Part shown: positions 46,962 to 54,492 of the stretch, piece after piece | How the letters are laid out: each line of letters opens with the position of its first letter | How positions within the stretch are numbered: the stretch's first letter is position 1 | Notes under the pieces: model-generated | What the model was told of the DNA's origin: nothing | The model's database searches: none | What the model saw: only the letters and a program-made list of their open reading frames with translations | Assembly: GCA_963837655.1 (NCBI GenBank) | Contig: CAWIOK010000023.1 | Location: 248,001 to 312,000, forward strand | DNA: 64,000 bases | Source of the DNA: CAVVSD01 sp963837655 | GTDB taxonomy: Bacteria > Actinomycetota > Thermoleophilia > Solirubrobacterales > Solirubrobacteraceae | Reading direction: 5' to 3' | Program-made: the position numbers and the translations under genes

Positions 46962-49766
46962 GTGCCGTTCCCGCCCAGCCCCGCCCAAGGATGCCCAGCC
47001 GCCTTCGAACGCCTCGCGCGGCTCGCAGCGAGCGCTCTCGGCGCACGCGCCGGCGTCGTGGCGCTGCTGCGCGACGGCGTGTTGACGGTCGCCGGCGGCC
47101 ACCAGGTTCCGCCGGACGGCGGACCGACCGACGAGTGCCATCGGATCGTCGCGACGCGTGAGGCCGTCGTCGTCGGCGGCGCCTACGCCGGCGTCCCGAT
47201 CGCGCGCGCCGGCGCCACCGTCATCGGAACGCTCTGCGTCATGGGCGGCGACCGCGACTGGTCGCCCGCGGATGTCAGTCTGCTCGAGGACGTCGCCGCC
47301 TCCGTCGTCGCTGAGCTCGAGCTCAGCGAGGCAGCCGCTGCTGCGCAGCGCGAGCAGCGCATCGGCGCGGCCGTCATCGACGTCGCCACCGACTGCCTGA
47401 TCCAGGTCGACGCCGACGGGCGCATCCTGAGCTGGAGCCCGAGTGCGGAGCGGACGTTCGGCTGGGGCCGGTCCGTGGCCGTCGGGCGCTCGCTCATCGA
47501 CCTCCTGGCCCCTGAGGACCTCGCCGACGAGTACCGGAAGGGTCTTGCCGCGGTCGTCCGCGGCGAGCGGGCGATGACACGGCGGGTCGAGGCCGTGTCG
47601 ATCCATCACGACGGCCACCGGATGCCGGTCGAGATCTCGCTCACGCCGCTCGGCGCGGACACCTACCTGGCATGCGTGCGCGACCTCACCGATCTGCGCG
47701 CCGCCGAGGAGCGCATGGAGGTCGCCGAGCGCCGGTTCCGCGCCCTGGTCGAGCATGTCCCGGCGACGATCTGGAGCTGCGCCTACGACGAGGCCGGCGA
47801 CTACGACTACGTCAGCCCGCAGATCGAGGAGCTGACGGGCCTGCCCGCAGAGCACTTCCTCGGGTCGGCCCAGAACTGGATCGACACGATCCACCCCGAC
47901 GACCGCGAGCGGATCGTCGAGCAGATCGACCGGGACTACGCCGCCGAGCGTGGGTTCGAGGCCGAGTACCGCATGGTCCACCGCGACGGCACCATCCGCT
48001 GGGTCTGGGACCGCGAGTCGATCGTCCGCGACCGCGACGGGCGCCCGGTGTACGGCCAGGGCGTCGTCATCGACCTCACCCCGATGCGCCAGGCGCAGGA
48101 GGCGCTCGAGATCGCCCAGCGGCAGCTGCGGAGCATCATCGCCGTCGCCCCGATGATCCTCACCGCCCTCGACGCCGACGGCGTGGTCACGTTCGTCGAG
48201 GGTCGTGGTCTGGACCTCGTCGGCCTGTGCCCGGACGACGTGGTCGGGCGCCACGCCTTCGACATCACCCCACCCGGAGCCGGCCTGCAGGCCGTCGAGG
48301 AGGCGCTGCACGGGCACACGACGTCGGCCACCGTCACCCACGGTGAGACGACGCTCGACGTCTCGTGGAACCCGATCATCGGTGATGACGGCGCGGTCCA
48401 GGGCGTGGTCAGCGTGGCCCTCGACGCGACTGGCCGGCGCAGGAACGAGGCGCATCTCCGGTACCTCGCCCACCACGACCTGCTCACCGGGGCGCCGAAC
48501 CGATCGCTCCTCGAGCTGGAGATCGAGGATCGCGAGGGCGAGCTCGCCGTCGTCGTCATCGACATCGTCGGCTTCAAGACCGTGAACGACTCGCTGGGCC
48601 ACGAGGCCGGCGACGAGGTGCTCCGGGAGCTCACACGGCGTCTCGGCGACGTCGCGACCACGTCTGGCGCGTTCCTCGCCCGCGTCGGCGCCGACGAGTT
48701 CGCGCTGCTGCTGAGCCGGCGGGACGGACAGCTCCTCCGCGACGACGCCGAGCGCGCGGCGCACGCGGCACTGGCCGTCGTCCGCGAGCCGATCGCGGTG
48801 GCCGGCTCGGAGTTCGTGGTGAACGCGGCGACCGGCGCCGCGCTCGGGGGGGCGGACTCCAGCGATCTGCTGCGCCACGCCGACATCGCGCTCGGCCAGG
48901 CGAAGATCGACGACCTGCCGCTCGTCTGGCACGTGGCCGAGGACGACGAGGACGTCCGGGCCCGACTGACGCTCACCGCGCGGATCCGCAGCGCGCTCGC
49001 CAACGGGGAGTTCTCCCTCCACTACCAGCCGATCCAGGACCTCCAGGCCGGGCGCGTCTCGGGCATGGAGGCGCTCATCCGGTGGAACGACCCGGAGAGC
49101 GGCGTCGTCTCACCCGACGACTTCATCCCGGCGGCCGAGGCCTCCGGGCTCATCGATGACATCGGGCGCTGGGTCGTCGACGAGGTCTGCCGCCAGTGGC
49201 GCGCCTGGGCGGACGACGGCCTGCATCCGTCGCTCGGCTTCAACGTCGCCCCGCGGGAGCTGCGCCGCGCGGACTTCGCGCAGGAGCTCGCGGCGGCCAT
49301 CGCGCGCCACGGGGTCGATCCGTCGCACCTCGTCGTCGAGATCACCGAGCGCGCCGCCATGCGCGAGCCAGAGCGGACCGACTCGATGCTGCGGGAGCTC
49401 AAGGACATCGGGGTCCGCGTCGCCATCGACGACTTCGGCGCCGACCACTCGTCGCTGGCCCGGCTGCGTGCCCTGCGCGTCGACATCCTCAAGATCGATC
49501 GCGACTTCCTGCGGGGCGTTCCGCACGAGCGCGAGGCCGCAGCCATCGTCACCGCCGTGCTGTCGCTGGCGTCCGCGCTCGGGATGAGCGCCGTGGCCGA
49601 AGGGGTCGAGACCGCCGGTCAGCTGCGGTTCCTGGAGTCGCTGGGCTGCGATCGCGTGCAGGGCTACCACATCGCGCGGCCGATGCCGGTGGACGACGCG
49701 ACGGCGTTCCTGCGCGCCCACCCGCCGGTCCCCGCGGTCCGCGGGCACATCTACGAGGTGGTCTAG
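46962..49766 (+). CDS. GAF-PAS-PAS-PAS-GGDEF(degenerate)-EAL protein
   Basis: This 934-aa cytosolic protein has a GAF-like region (about 10-130), three PAS domains (about 135-250, 260-375, 380-490), GGDEF and EAL. The GGDEF motif reads GADEF (residues 576-580), so cyclase activity is doubtful. EAL is intact (EALIRW, Glu703; NVAPREL; VVEITERAAM; DDFGADHSSL). It is probably a c-di-GMP phosphodiesterase tuned by its PAS and degenerate GGDEF domains. The GTG at 46962 is preceded by TACCCG at 6 nt; longer forms lack homology. Confidence 0.88.
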   Translation: MPFPPSPAQGCPAAFERLARLAASALGARAGVVALLRDGVLTVAGGHQVPPDGGPTDECHRIVATREAVVVGGAYAGVPIARAGATVIGTLCVMGGDRDWSPADVSLLEDVAASVVAELELSEAAAAAQREQRIGAAVIDVATDCLIQVDADGRILSWSPSAERTFGWGRSVAVGRSLIDLLAPEDLADEYRKGLAAVVRGERAMTRRVEAVSIHHDGHRMPVEISLTPLGADTYLACVRDLTDLRAAEERMEVAERRFRALVEHVPATIWSCAYDEAGDYDYVSPQIEELTGLPAEHFLGSAQNWIDTIHPDDRERIVEQIDRDYAAERGFEAEYRMVHRDGTIRWVWDRESIVRDRDGRPVYGQGVVIDLTPMRQAQEALEIAQRQLRSIIAVAPMILTALDADGVVTFVEGRGLDLVGLCPDDVVGRHAFDITPPGAGLQAVEEALHGHTTSATVTHGETTLDVSWNPIIGDDGAVQGVVSVALDATGRRRNEAHLRYLAHHDLLTGAPNRSLLELEIEDREGELAVVVIDIVGFKTVNDSLGHEAGDEVLRELTRRLGDVATTSGAFLARVGADEFALLLSRRDGQLLRDDAERAAHAALAVVREPIAVAGSEFVVNAATGAALGGADSSDLLRHADIALGQAKIDDLPLVWHVAEDDEDVRARLTLTARIRSALANGEFSLHYQPIQDLQAGRVSGMEALIRWNDPESGVVSPDDFIPAAEASGLIDDIGRWVVDEVCRQWRAWADDGLHPSLGFNVAPRELRRADFAQELAAAIARHGVDPSHLVVEITERAAMREPERTDSMLRELKDIGVRVAIDDFGADHSSLARLRALRVDILKIDRDFLRGVPHEREAAAIVTAVLSLASALGMSAVAEGVETAGQLRFLESLGCDRVQGYHIARPMPVDDATAFLRAHPPVPAVRGHIYEVV

Positions 49767-49775
49767 CGGCAGTCG

Positions 49776-49781
49776 TACCCT
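49776..49781 (+). promoter_or_regulatory. leaderless -10 hexamer TACCCT
   Basis: TACCCT lies 6 nt before the LLM oxidoreductase ATG, 9 nt after the preceding TAG stop. Confidence 0.5.
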
Positions 49782-49787
49782 GGGGGA

Positions 49788-50840
49788 ATGAGTACCCCCA
49801 GCTCCCGACTTCGCGTCAGCGTCCTCGATCAGTCGCCGGTCTCGGAGGGCTCGACTGGCAGCCAGGCGCTGCAGAACACGATCGACCTCGCCCGCCTCGC
49901 CGACGACCTCGGCTACCACCGCTACTGGGTCGCCGAGCACCACGGCGGCGGCATGGTCGCCGGGCCCTCCCCCGAGGTCCTGATCGGGCCGATCGCGGCC
50001 GCGACGACGAACCTGCGGGTGGGCAGCGGCGGCGTGATGCTGCCGCACTACAGCCCGCTGAAGGTCGCCGAGAACTTCTCGATCCTCGCCGGCCTGTTCC
50101 CGGGTCGGATCGACCTCGGCATCGGCCGTGCGGCCGGCACCGATGCGATGACGACGTTCGCGCTGCAGCGCGACCGGCGCCAGGCCGCGCCCGACGACTT
50201 CCCCGAGCAGCTCGCCGAGCTCCTGGCGCTGCTCGAGGACCGGATGCCCTCCGACCACCCGTTCTACCGGCTCACGGAGCTGCCCGGACTGCCCGAGGCA
50301 CCGGTGCCGTGGCTGCTCGGCTCGTCGATGCAGAGCGCGATCTGGGCGGCCGAGCAGGGCCTGCCGTACGCGTTCGCGGACTTCATCAACTCGCGCGGCG
50401 CCTCCCACGCTGAGCTGTACCGCGAGAGCTTCCAGCCGTCGCACCGCATCGACACGCCGAAGCTCGCGGTCGCGGCGTGGGCCATCGCGGCCGACACCCG
50501 GGAGGAGGCCGAGCGGCTGGCGACGAGCGCGCGCATGACGTTCACGCTGCTGCGGCGCGGTCAGCTCATCCGGGTCCCGCCGGTGGAGAAGGCGCAGCGG
50601 TTCCTCGCCGAGGAGGAGCGCCATGGGCGCCCCGCGCCAGAGCGACGGTCGATCCTCGGGACCGGGGAGAGCGTCCGCGACCAGCTGGTGGAGGTCGCGC
50701 GCGAGTACGGCGCCGAGGAGGTGGTCGTGGTGACGATCACGCACGACCACGAGGCACGGCGGCGCTCCTATGAGCTCCTCGCCGACGCGTTCGGCCTGAG
50801 CGCCACGAGCGCCGCGCCCGGGGCGCGAGCGGCCGCCTAG
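49788..50840 (+). CDS. LLM-class flavin-dependent oxidoreductase (luciferase-like)
   Basis: This 350-aa protein has the bacterial luciferase-like TIM barrel: LRVSVLDQSPVSEGST, YHRYWVAEHHGGGMVAGPSPEVLIGPIA, VGSGGVMLPHYSPLKVAENF and RIDLGIGRAAGTDAMT. It belongs to the MsnO8/luciferase-like monooxygenase group using FMN; F420 use is less likely with this signature. The substrate is unknown. Followed after 5 nt by a hexapeptide acyltransferase gene, likely the same transcript. Confidence 0.92.
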   Translation: MSTPSSRLRVSVLDQSPVSEGSTGSQALQNTIDLARLADDLGYHRYWVAEHHGGGMVAGPSPEVLIGPIAAATTNLRVGSGGVMLPHYSPLKVAENFSILAGLFPGRIDLGIGRAAGTDAMTTFALQRDRRQAAPDDFPEQLAELLALLEDRMPSDHPFYRLTELPGLPEAPVPWLLGSSMQSAIWAAEQGLPYAFADFINSRGASHAELYRESFQPSHRIDTPKLAVAAWAIAADTREEAERLATSARMTFTLLRRGQLIRVPPVEKAQRFLAEEERHGRPAPERRSILGTGESVRDQLVEVAREYGAEEVVVVTITHDHEARRRSYELLADAFGLSATSAAPGARAAA

Positions 50841-50845
50841 CTGCC

Positions 50846-51307
50846 GTGCTGCGGGCCGCGCTGCTCGCCAGGCGGGCGGGGGTGACGGTCGACGGTGACG
50901 TGGAGGTCGGCCGCGGCGTGCGTGTGGAGGTCGCGCGCGGTGCGCGGCTGTGGCTCGGCGACGGCTGCGTCCTGGGGGCGGGGTCGCGCGTTGTGGTGCG
51001 CGGCGGCGCGGTACGCATCGGAGCGGGCACTCGACTGGACGACGGCTGCCGGATCGTCGCGCACGCTGGGGTGACGATCGGCGAGCGGTGCGTGCTGGGA
51101 CCGCAGGTCGCGGTGATGGACGCCGAGCCCGACATCGGCGAGGTCGAGGTGCCCGTGCGGCTGCAGGGGCTGGCGGCCTCGCCCGTGGTGATCGGCGACG
51201 GCGTGGTGGTGGGGCTTGGCGCGGTGGTGCTTGCGGGGGCGCGGGTGAGTGACGGGACGGTGCTGGGGGCGCGGACGGTGACGGGCCCGACCTCGGCCGC
51301 GCCCTGA
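50846..51307 (+). CDS. hexapeptide-repeat acyltransferase-like protein
   Basis: This 153-aa protein starts at GTG 50846. It is almost all left-handed beta-helix with repeats such as VTVDGDVEVGRG, VRIGAGTRLDDG, VTIGERCVLGPQ, VVIGDGVVVGLG and TVLGARTVTG. This fold is shared by O-acetyltransferases of the LbH/maltose acetyltransferase type that modify sugars. A catalytic His is possible in RIVAHAG. It is slightly shorter than full-length enzymes. Likely transcribed with the LLM gene. Confidence 0.8.
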   Translation: MLRAALLARRAGVTVDGDVEVGRGVRVEVARGARLWLGDGCVLGAGSRVVVRGGAVRIGAGTRLDDGCRIVAHAGVTIGERCVLGPQVAVMDAEPDIGEVEVPVRLQGLAASPVVIGDGVVVGLGAVVLAGARVSDGTVLGARTVTGPTSAAP

Positions 51308-51384
51308 GCTCGAACAGCCAACCGAGGAGGGTCAGGCAGTGGCCGGAGGTGCGTACGGCGGCGATCTCGCCGAGTTGGGCGGCA

Positions 51385-51423
51385 GTGGTCACTTTCCGTC
51401 GCATAGCGACGCTTATCGACCAC
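51385..51423. terminator. nested 39-nt hairpin between convergent genes
   Basis: Outer arms GTGGTC (51385-51390) and GACCAC (51418-51423) enclose inner arms CGTCGC (51397-51402) and GCGACG (51406-51411) with loop ATA and 6-nt internal loops. It lies between the 3' ends of the acyltransferase and thiolase genes, so a bidirectional terminator is most likely. No U tract is present. Confidence 0.45.
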
Positions 51424-51454
51424 TCCTGGGTCCGGCCGGCGCCAGCGCCGCCCC

Positions 51455-52624
51455 CTACACCCGCTCGATCAGCGTCCCCGTCCCCAGCCCGCCGCCGCAG
51501 CACATCGTGACGAGCCCGACCTCTCGGTCCGAGCGCTCCATCTCGTGCAGCAGCGTCGTGATCAGCCGCGCGCCGGTCGAGCCGAGGGCGTGGCCCAGCG
51601 CCATCGCGCCGCCGTTGACGTTCACGCGGTCCATGTCGGGCTGCAGCTCGCGCTGCCACGCGGCGAGCACCGGGGCGAACGCTTCGTTGACCTCGAACAG
51701 GTCGATGTCGGAGACCTTCATCGCGTTGCGCTCGAGCAGCTTGCGGGTCGCCGGGATCGGGCCGGTCAGCATGATCACCGGGTCCACGCCGACGGTGGTC
51801 TGATCGACGATCCGGGCGCGCGGCTTCAGGCCCAGCGCGTCGGCCTTCTCACGCGTCATCAGCAGGACGGCGGCGGCGCCGTCGGAGATCTGGGACGAGT
51901 TGCCGGCGGTGACCTTGCCGTCCTCCTTGAAGGCCGGCTTCAGCGCGGCGAGCTTCTCGAGCGTCGTGTCGGGCCGGATGCCCTGGTCGGTCACGTAGGT
52001 GTCGCCGTTGACGGCGAACGGGATGATCTCGCGCTCGAAGCGACCCTCCTCCGTCGCGCGCGCGGCGAGGCGCTGCGAGCGCACGCCCAGCTCGTCCAGC
52101 TCGGACCGCGGGATCTCCCAGCGGTCGGCGATGAGCTCGGCGCTGAGGCCCTGCGGCACGAGGTCGAAGCGCTCCATGAGCTCGGGCGGGTACGGATGCC
52201 CGATCTCGTCCGCGTACTTGAGCCCGATGCCCATCGGCACGTGGCCCATGTGCTCGACGCCGGCGCCGATCACGACGTCGTGGACGCCGGAGGCGATGAG
52301 CGCGGCGGCGAAGTTCACGGCCTGCTGCGCGGAGCCGCACTGACGGTCGACCGTGGTGGCGGGCGTCTCGACCGGCAGTCCGGCCTGCAGCCACGCGTTG
52401 CGGGCGATGTTGAAGCCCTGCTCGCCGAGCTGCTGGACGCATCCGGCCACGACGTCCTCGACCTCGGCGGGATCGATCCCGGCGCGCTCGATGACCTCTG
52501 TGTACGCCTTCGCCAGGAGCGCGTTCGCGTGGACGTCCTTGTAGTAGCCCTTCTCACGGTGCCCCCGCCCGATGGGCGTGCGCACCGCCTCGACGATGAC
52601 GACCTCTCGACCCGACTGCGGCAT
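51455..52624 (-). CDS. acetyl-CoA C-acyltransferase (thiolase)
   Basis: This 389-aa thiolase catalyses the last step of beta-oxidation or acetoacetyl-CoA formation. Catalytic Cys is in TVDRQCGSAQQAV, His in NVNGGAMALGHALGSTGAR and Cys in TMCCGGGLGTGTLIER. VEAVRTPIGRGHREKGYYKDVHANALL at the start is typical of FadA/steroid-type thiolases. The ATG at 52624 has AGGAG about 12 nt upstream and an AT-rich regulatory region further up with an inverted repeat. Confidence 0.93.
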   Translation of the reverse strand: MPQSGREVVIVEAVRTPIGRGHREKGYYKDVHANALLAKAYTEVIERAGIDPAEVEDVVAGCVQQLGEQGFNIARNAWLQAGLPVETPATTVDRQCGSAQQAVNFAAALIASGVHDVVIGAGVEHMGHVPMGIGLKYADEIGHPYPPELMERFDLVPQGLSAELIADRWEIPRSELDELGVRSQRLAARATEEGRFEREIIPFAVNGDTYVTDQGIRPDTTLEKLAALKPAFKEDGKVTAGNSSQISDGAAAVLLMTREKADALGLKPRARIVDQTTVGVDPVIMLTGPIPATRKLLERNAMKVSDIDLFEVNEAFAPVLAAWQRELQPDMDRVNVNGGAMALGHALGSTGARLITTLLHEMERSDREVGLVTMCCGGGLGTGTLIERV

Positions 52625-52683
52625 GAGCGTTCAGGCTCCTCTCGAAACTCGCTCGGGACGACGATATCGGGAACGATCGCCGG

Positions 52684-52699
52684 TTGACTGCCGAGTCAA
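52684..52699. repeat. operator-like inverted repeat TTGACT-GCCG-AGTCAA
   Basis: A perfect 6-bp-arm palindrome lies 60 bp upstream of the thiolase start, in a locally AT-rich stretch. Read on the minus strand it also offers TTGACT as a -35-like box. It could bind a TetR/FadR-type regulator of fatty-acid genes. Inference from position and symmetry only. Confidence 0.45.
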
Positions 52700-52781
52700 T
52701 CAATCGATTTGTGACCACTTCGCAATTGTTGAGCCCATATGAAGCGCATCTTTAGGACGTCTTGAGGAACACGTTGATCAT

Positions 52782-52808
52782 TGCGTGTGCGACGTACCTC
52801 GCAACGCA
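52782..52808. repeat. imperfect inverted repeat TGCGTGTGCGA / TCGCAACGCA
   Basis: Ten- to eleven-base arms with one bulged G are separated by CGTACC. It lies in the 261-bp gap between the thiolase and amidase genes, which holds no coding frame I can support. It may be a regulatory site or part of the amidase 3' end. Confidence 0.35.
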
Positions 52809-52827
52809 CCTCCTCCCAGAAGCAGAT

Positions 52828-52852
52828 GACGGGCCCGCCCAGCGGGCCCGTC
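52828..52852 (-). terminator. strong 11-bp-stem terminator of the amidase gene
   Basis: GACGGGCCCGC (52828-52838) pairs with GCGGGCCCGTC (52842-52852) around a CCA loop, 33 bp after the amidase stop. On the minus strand it is followed by ATCTGCTTCT, partly U-rich. The stem is perfect and placed as expected for an intrinsic terminator. Confidence 0.75.
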
Positions 52853-52885
52853 GTCGTTGTGCGCCGAGCAAGCTCGATGACAGGA

Positions 52886-54157
52886 CTACCCGGCGAGGCG
52901 TCCCGCGAGGGCGATGAGCATCTCGTCGGACCCCGGCGGCCCGACGATCTGCAGTCCCACCGGCAGTCCCTCGACCTCCCCGGCCGGGACGCTGAGCGCC
53001 GGGAACGGGCCCTGGGCGAACGGCACCGCGCACGACAGGAGCGCCTCGCGGACCGTCTTCGTCCGCCCGCCTCCGAGATCGACCGTGTCGCTGTCGCGCA
53101 GCGGCGCGACGATGGGCGACGACGGCGCCAGCAGCACGTCGTGCTGGGCGAGCGCGAAGGCCAGCTCGCCGGCGATCTCGCCCCTGCGCACCATCGCGTG
53201 GTCGCGAGCCGCCTGGCTGATGGTCCGCGCAGACGCCGCACGCTCGCGCACCACGTCCGACAGGCGCGCCCGGTCGACGCCGAGCTCCTCCAGCGAGCGG
53301 TCCCCCTCCGGCACCTGGATGTCGTGGTGCACCGACGCCGCATCGCCGATGTCGACCTCGACCGGCTCGACGTCCAGGCCGAGCCGCGCGATGGCCTCCC
53401 GCAGCACCGCGGCCACGGCGGGATGGCAGACGTCCGGCCCCAGCAGCGCCTCGACCGTGCCGGCGCGCGTCGGCAGCTCTGGCGGCGGCGGGACGGGCGG
53501 CTCGCCCGCCAGCACGGCGAACATGAGCGCGAGATCCTCGTGCGTCGCGGCGATCGGCCCCACGACGTCGTAGATCGGCGCCAGCGGCAGGACCCCTTCC
53601 CGCGGCACGCGGCCCGGCGTGGGGCGCAGGGCGAGGACCCCGCAGAGCGCGGCCGGCACGCGCAGCGAGCCGCTCGTGTCCGACCCGATGGCGACCGCGG
53701 CCTGCCCGGAGGCGACCGCGACCGTCGAGCCCGATGACGAGCCGCCGGGGAGCCGCGCCGGGTCGCGCGGGTGGCGGACCGGCGGGTGGTGCGGGTTCGT
53801 GCCGTCGATGCCGAAGGCGAACTCGTTCGTGGCCGTCTTGCCCAGCACGATGCCGCCCGCGGAGCGCACCCGCGCCACGACCGTCGCGTCGGTCTCGGGG
53901 ACCCGTACCCACCCGTCGCTGCCCGCGGTCGTCGGCCAGCCGGCGGCGTCGATGATGTCCTTCACCGCGACCGGCGCACCGAGCAGGGCGCCGGGCTCGC
54001 CGCTCGCGCGCAGGGCGTCGACCTCGTGGGCCTGGCGCCTGGCGTGCGCCGGATCGAGCGCGAGCCACGCGCCCAGGTCGTTGCGCTCGATCTGCGCCAG
54101 GGCGCGATCGACTGCCTCGACGGCGCTGAGCCGTCCCGTCGCGAGCTCGTCCAGCAC
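52886..54157 (-). CDS. amidase-signature-family hydrolase
   Basis: This 423-aa amidase has the Ser-cisSer-Lys triad: Lys66 in APVAVKDII, the cis-Ser region LPGGSSSGSTVAVASGQ (about 142) and the nucleophile Ser164 in IGSDTSGSLRVPA. It hydrolyses an amide to acid and ammonia; GatA is less likely because no gatB or gatC is near and the sequence is shorter. The GTG at 54157 follows TAGTGT by 7 nt, within a palindrome, so expression may be controlled by a repressor. A terminator follows. Confidence 0.9.
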   Translation of the reverse strand: MLDELATGRLSAVEAVDRALAQIERNDLGAWLALDPAHARRQAHEVDALRASGEPGALLGAPVAVKDIIDAAGWPTTAGSDGWVRVPETDATVVARVRSAGGIVLGKTATNEFAFGIDGTNPHHPPVRHPRDPARLPGGSSSGSTVAVASGQAAVAIGSDTSGSLRVPAALCGVLALRPTPGRVPREGVLPLAPIYDVVGPIAATHEDLALMFAVLAGEPPVPPPPELPTRAGTVEALLGPDVCHPAVAAVLREAIARLGLDVEPVEVDIGDAASVHHDIQVPEGDRSLEELGVDRARLSDVVRERAASARTISQAARDHAMVRRGEIAGELAFALAQHDVLLAPSSPIVAPLRDSDTVDLGGGRTKTVREALLSCAVPFAQGPFPALSVPAGEVEGLPVGLQIVGPPGSDEMLIALAGRLAG

Positions 54158-54160
54158 CCG

Positions 54161-54179
54161 CCGAACACTACGTGTTCGG
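54161..54179 (-). promoter_or_regulatory. palindromic operator over the amidase -10
   Basis: CCGAACACTACGTGTTCGG has perfect 8-bp arms and a TAC centre. On the minus strand its right part contains TAGTGT (54170-54165), 7 nt before the amidase GTG. A dimeric repressor bound here would block the promoter. The symmetry is seen; the repressor is unknown. Confidence 0.55.
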
Positions 54180-54180
54180 T

Positions 54181-54235
54181 CGGGAGTTCCACTCCCGCGC
54201 GAGCAGGCACGAATCCTCGGCGGGAACTCCCGCCG
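54181..54235 (-). terminator. alternative hairpins after the pterin dehydratase gene
   Basis: Two local hairpins, CGGGAGT-TCC-ACTCCCG (54181-54197) and CGGCGGG-AACT-CCCGCCG (54218-54235), compete with a long-range 10-bp pairing of CGGGAGTTCC (54181-54190) with GGAACTCCCG (54223-54232). They lie just downstream of the dehydratase stop and may end its transcript or switch read-through into the amidase gene. Confidence 0.45.
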
Positions 54236-54241
54236 TGCGCC

Positions 54242-54475
54242 TCAGAGCGCGTCGATGCGCTCCGCGAGCGCGTGGTCCTTGTCGGTCACCTTGCCCTCGC
54301 TGTGCGTGCTCAGCGTGAGCCGCACCTTGTTCCACCCGTGGACGAGGATGTCCGGATGGTGGTTGGCCTCCTCCGCGAGCTCGGCCACCGAGTTCACGAA
54401 CGCGATCGCCGCAGCGAAGTCCTTGAGCTCGAAGTCCCGGACCAACGCCTCGCCGTCCTGGTTCCAGCCGGCCAT
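54242..54475 (-). CDS. phhB: 4a-hydroxytetrahydrobiopterin dehydratase (PCD/DCoH)
   Basis: This 77-aa protein has the family core FKDFxxAxxFVNxVAELAEEANHHPDILVHGWNKV, with the His-His-Pro catalytic motif in EANHHPDI, and the later HSEGKVTDKDHALAERI. It dehydrates the 4a-carbinolamine of pterin cofactors, recycling tetrahydrobiopterin after aromatic hydroxylases; in bacteria without phenylalanine hydroxylase it may act in molybdopterin metabolism. The ATG has GGAGG 6 nt upstream. It is divergent from the next gene by 17 bp. Confidence 0.92.
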   Translation of the reverse strand: MAGWNQDGEALVRDFELKDFAAAIAFVNSVAELAEEANHHPDILVHGWNKVRLTLSTHSEGKVTDKDHALAERIDAL

Positions 54476-54478
54476 GAC

Positions 54479-54484
54479 TACCCT
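54479..54484 (+). promoter_or_regulatory. leaderless -10 TACCCT overlapping the divergent ribosome site
   Basis: TACCCT is 8 nt before the GTG at 54493. The same bases, read on the other strand, are part of the GGGAGGGTAG ribosome-binding region of the dehydratase gene, so one 17-bp gap holds signals for both genes. Confidence 0.5.
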
Positions 54485-54492
54485 CCCGATTC

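Noticed and set aside
46509..49022. 837-codon open frame on the minus strand
   Set aside because: Antisense to the PAS-GGDEF-EAL gene; composition-driven and rich in Asp/Arg/Val repeats.
49110..51659. 849-codon open frame on the minus strand covering the 51.3-51.45 kb gap
   Set aside because: A short stretch (MRRKVTTAAQLGEIAAV) looks protein-like, but the frame runs into Arg/Pro-rich nonsense and has no start signal or partner. The nested hairpin explains the gap better.
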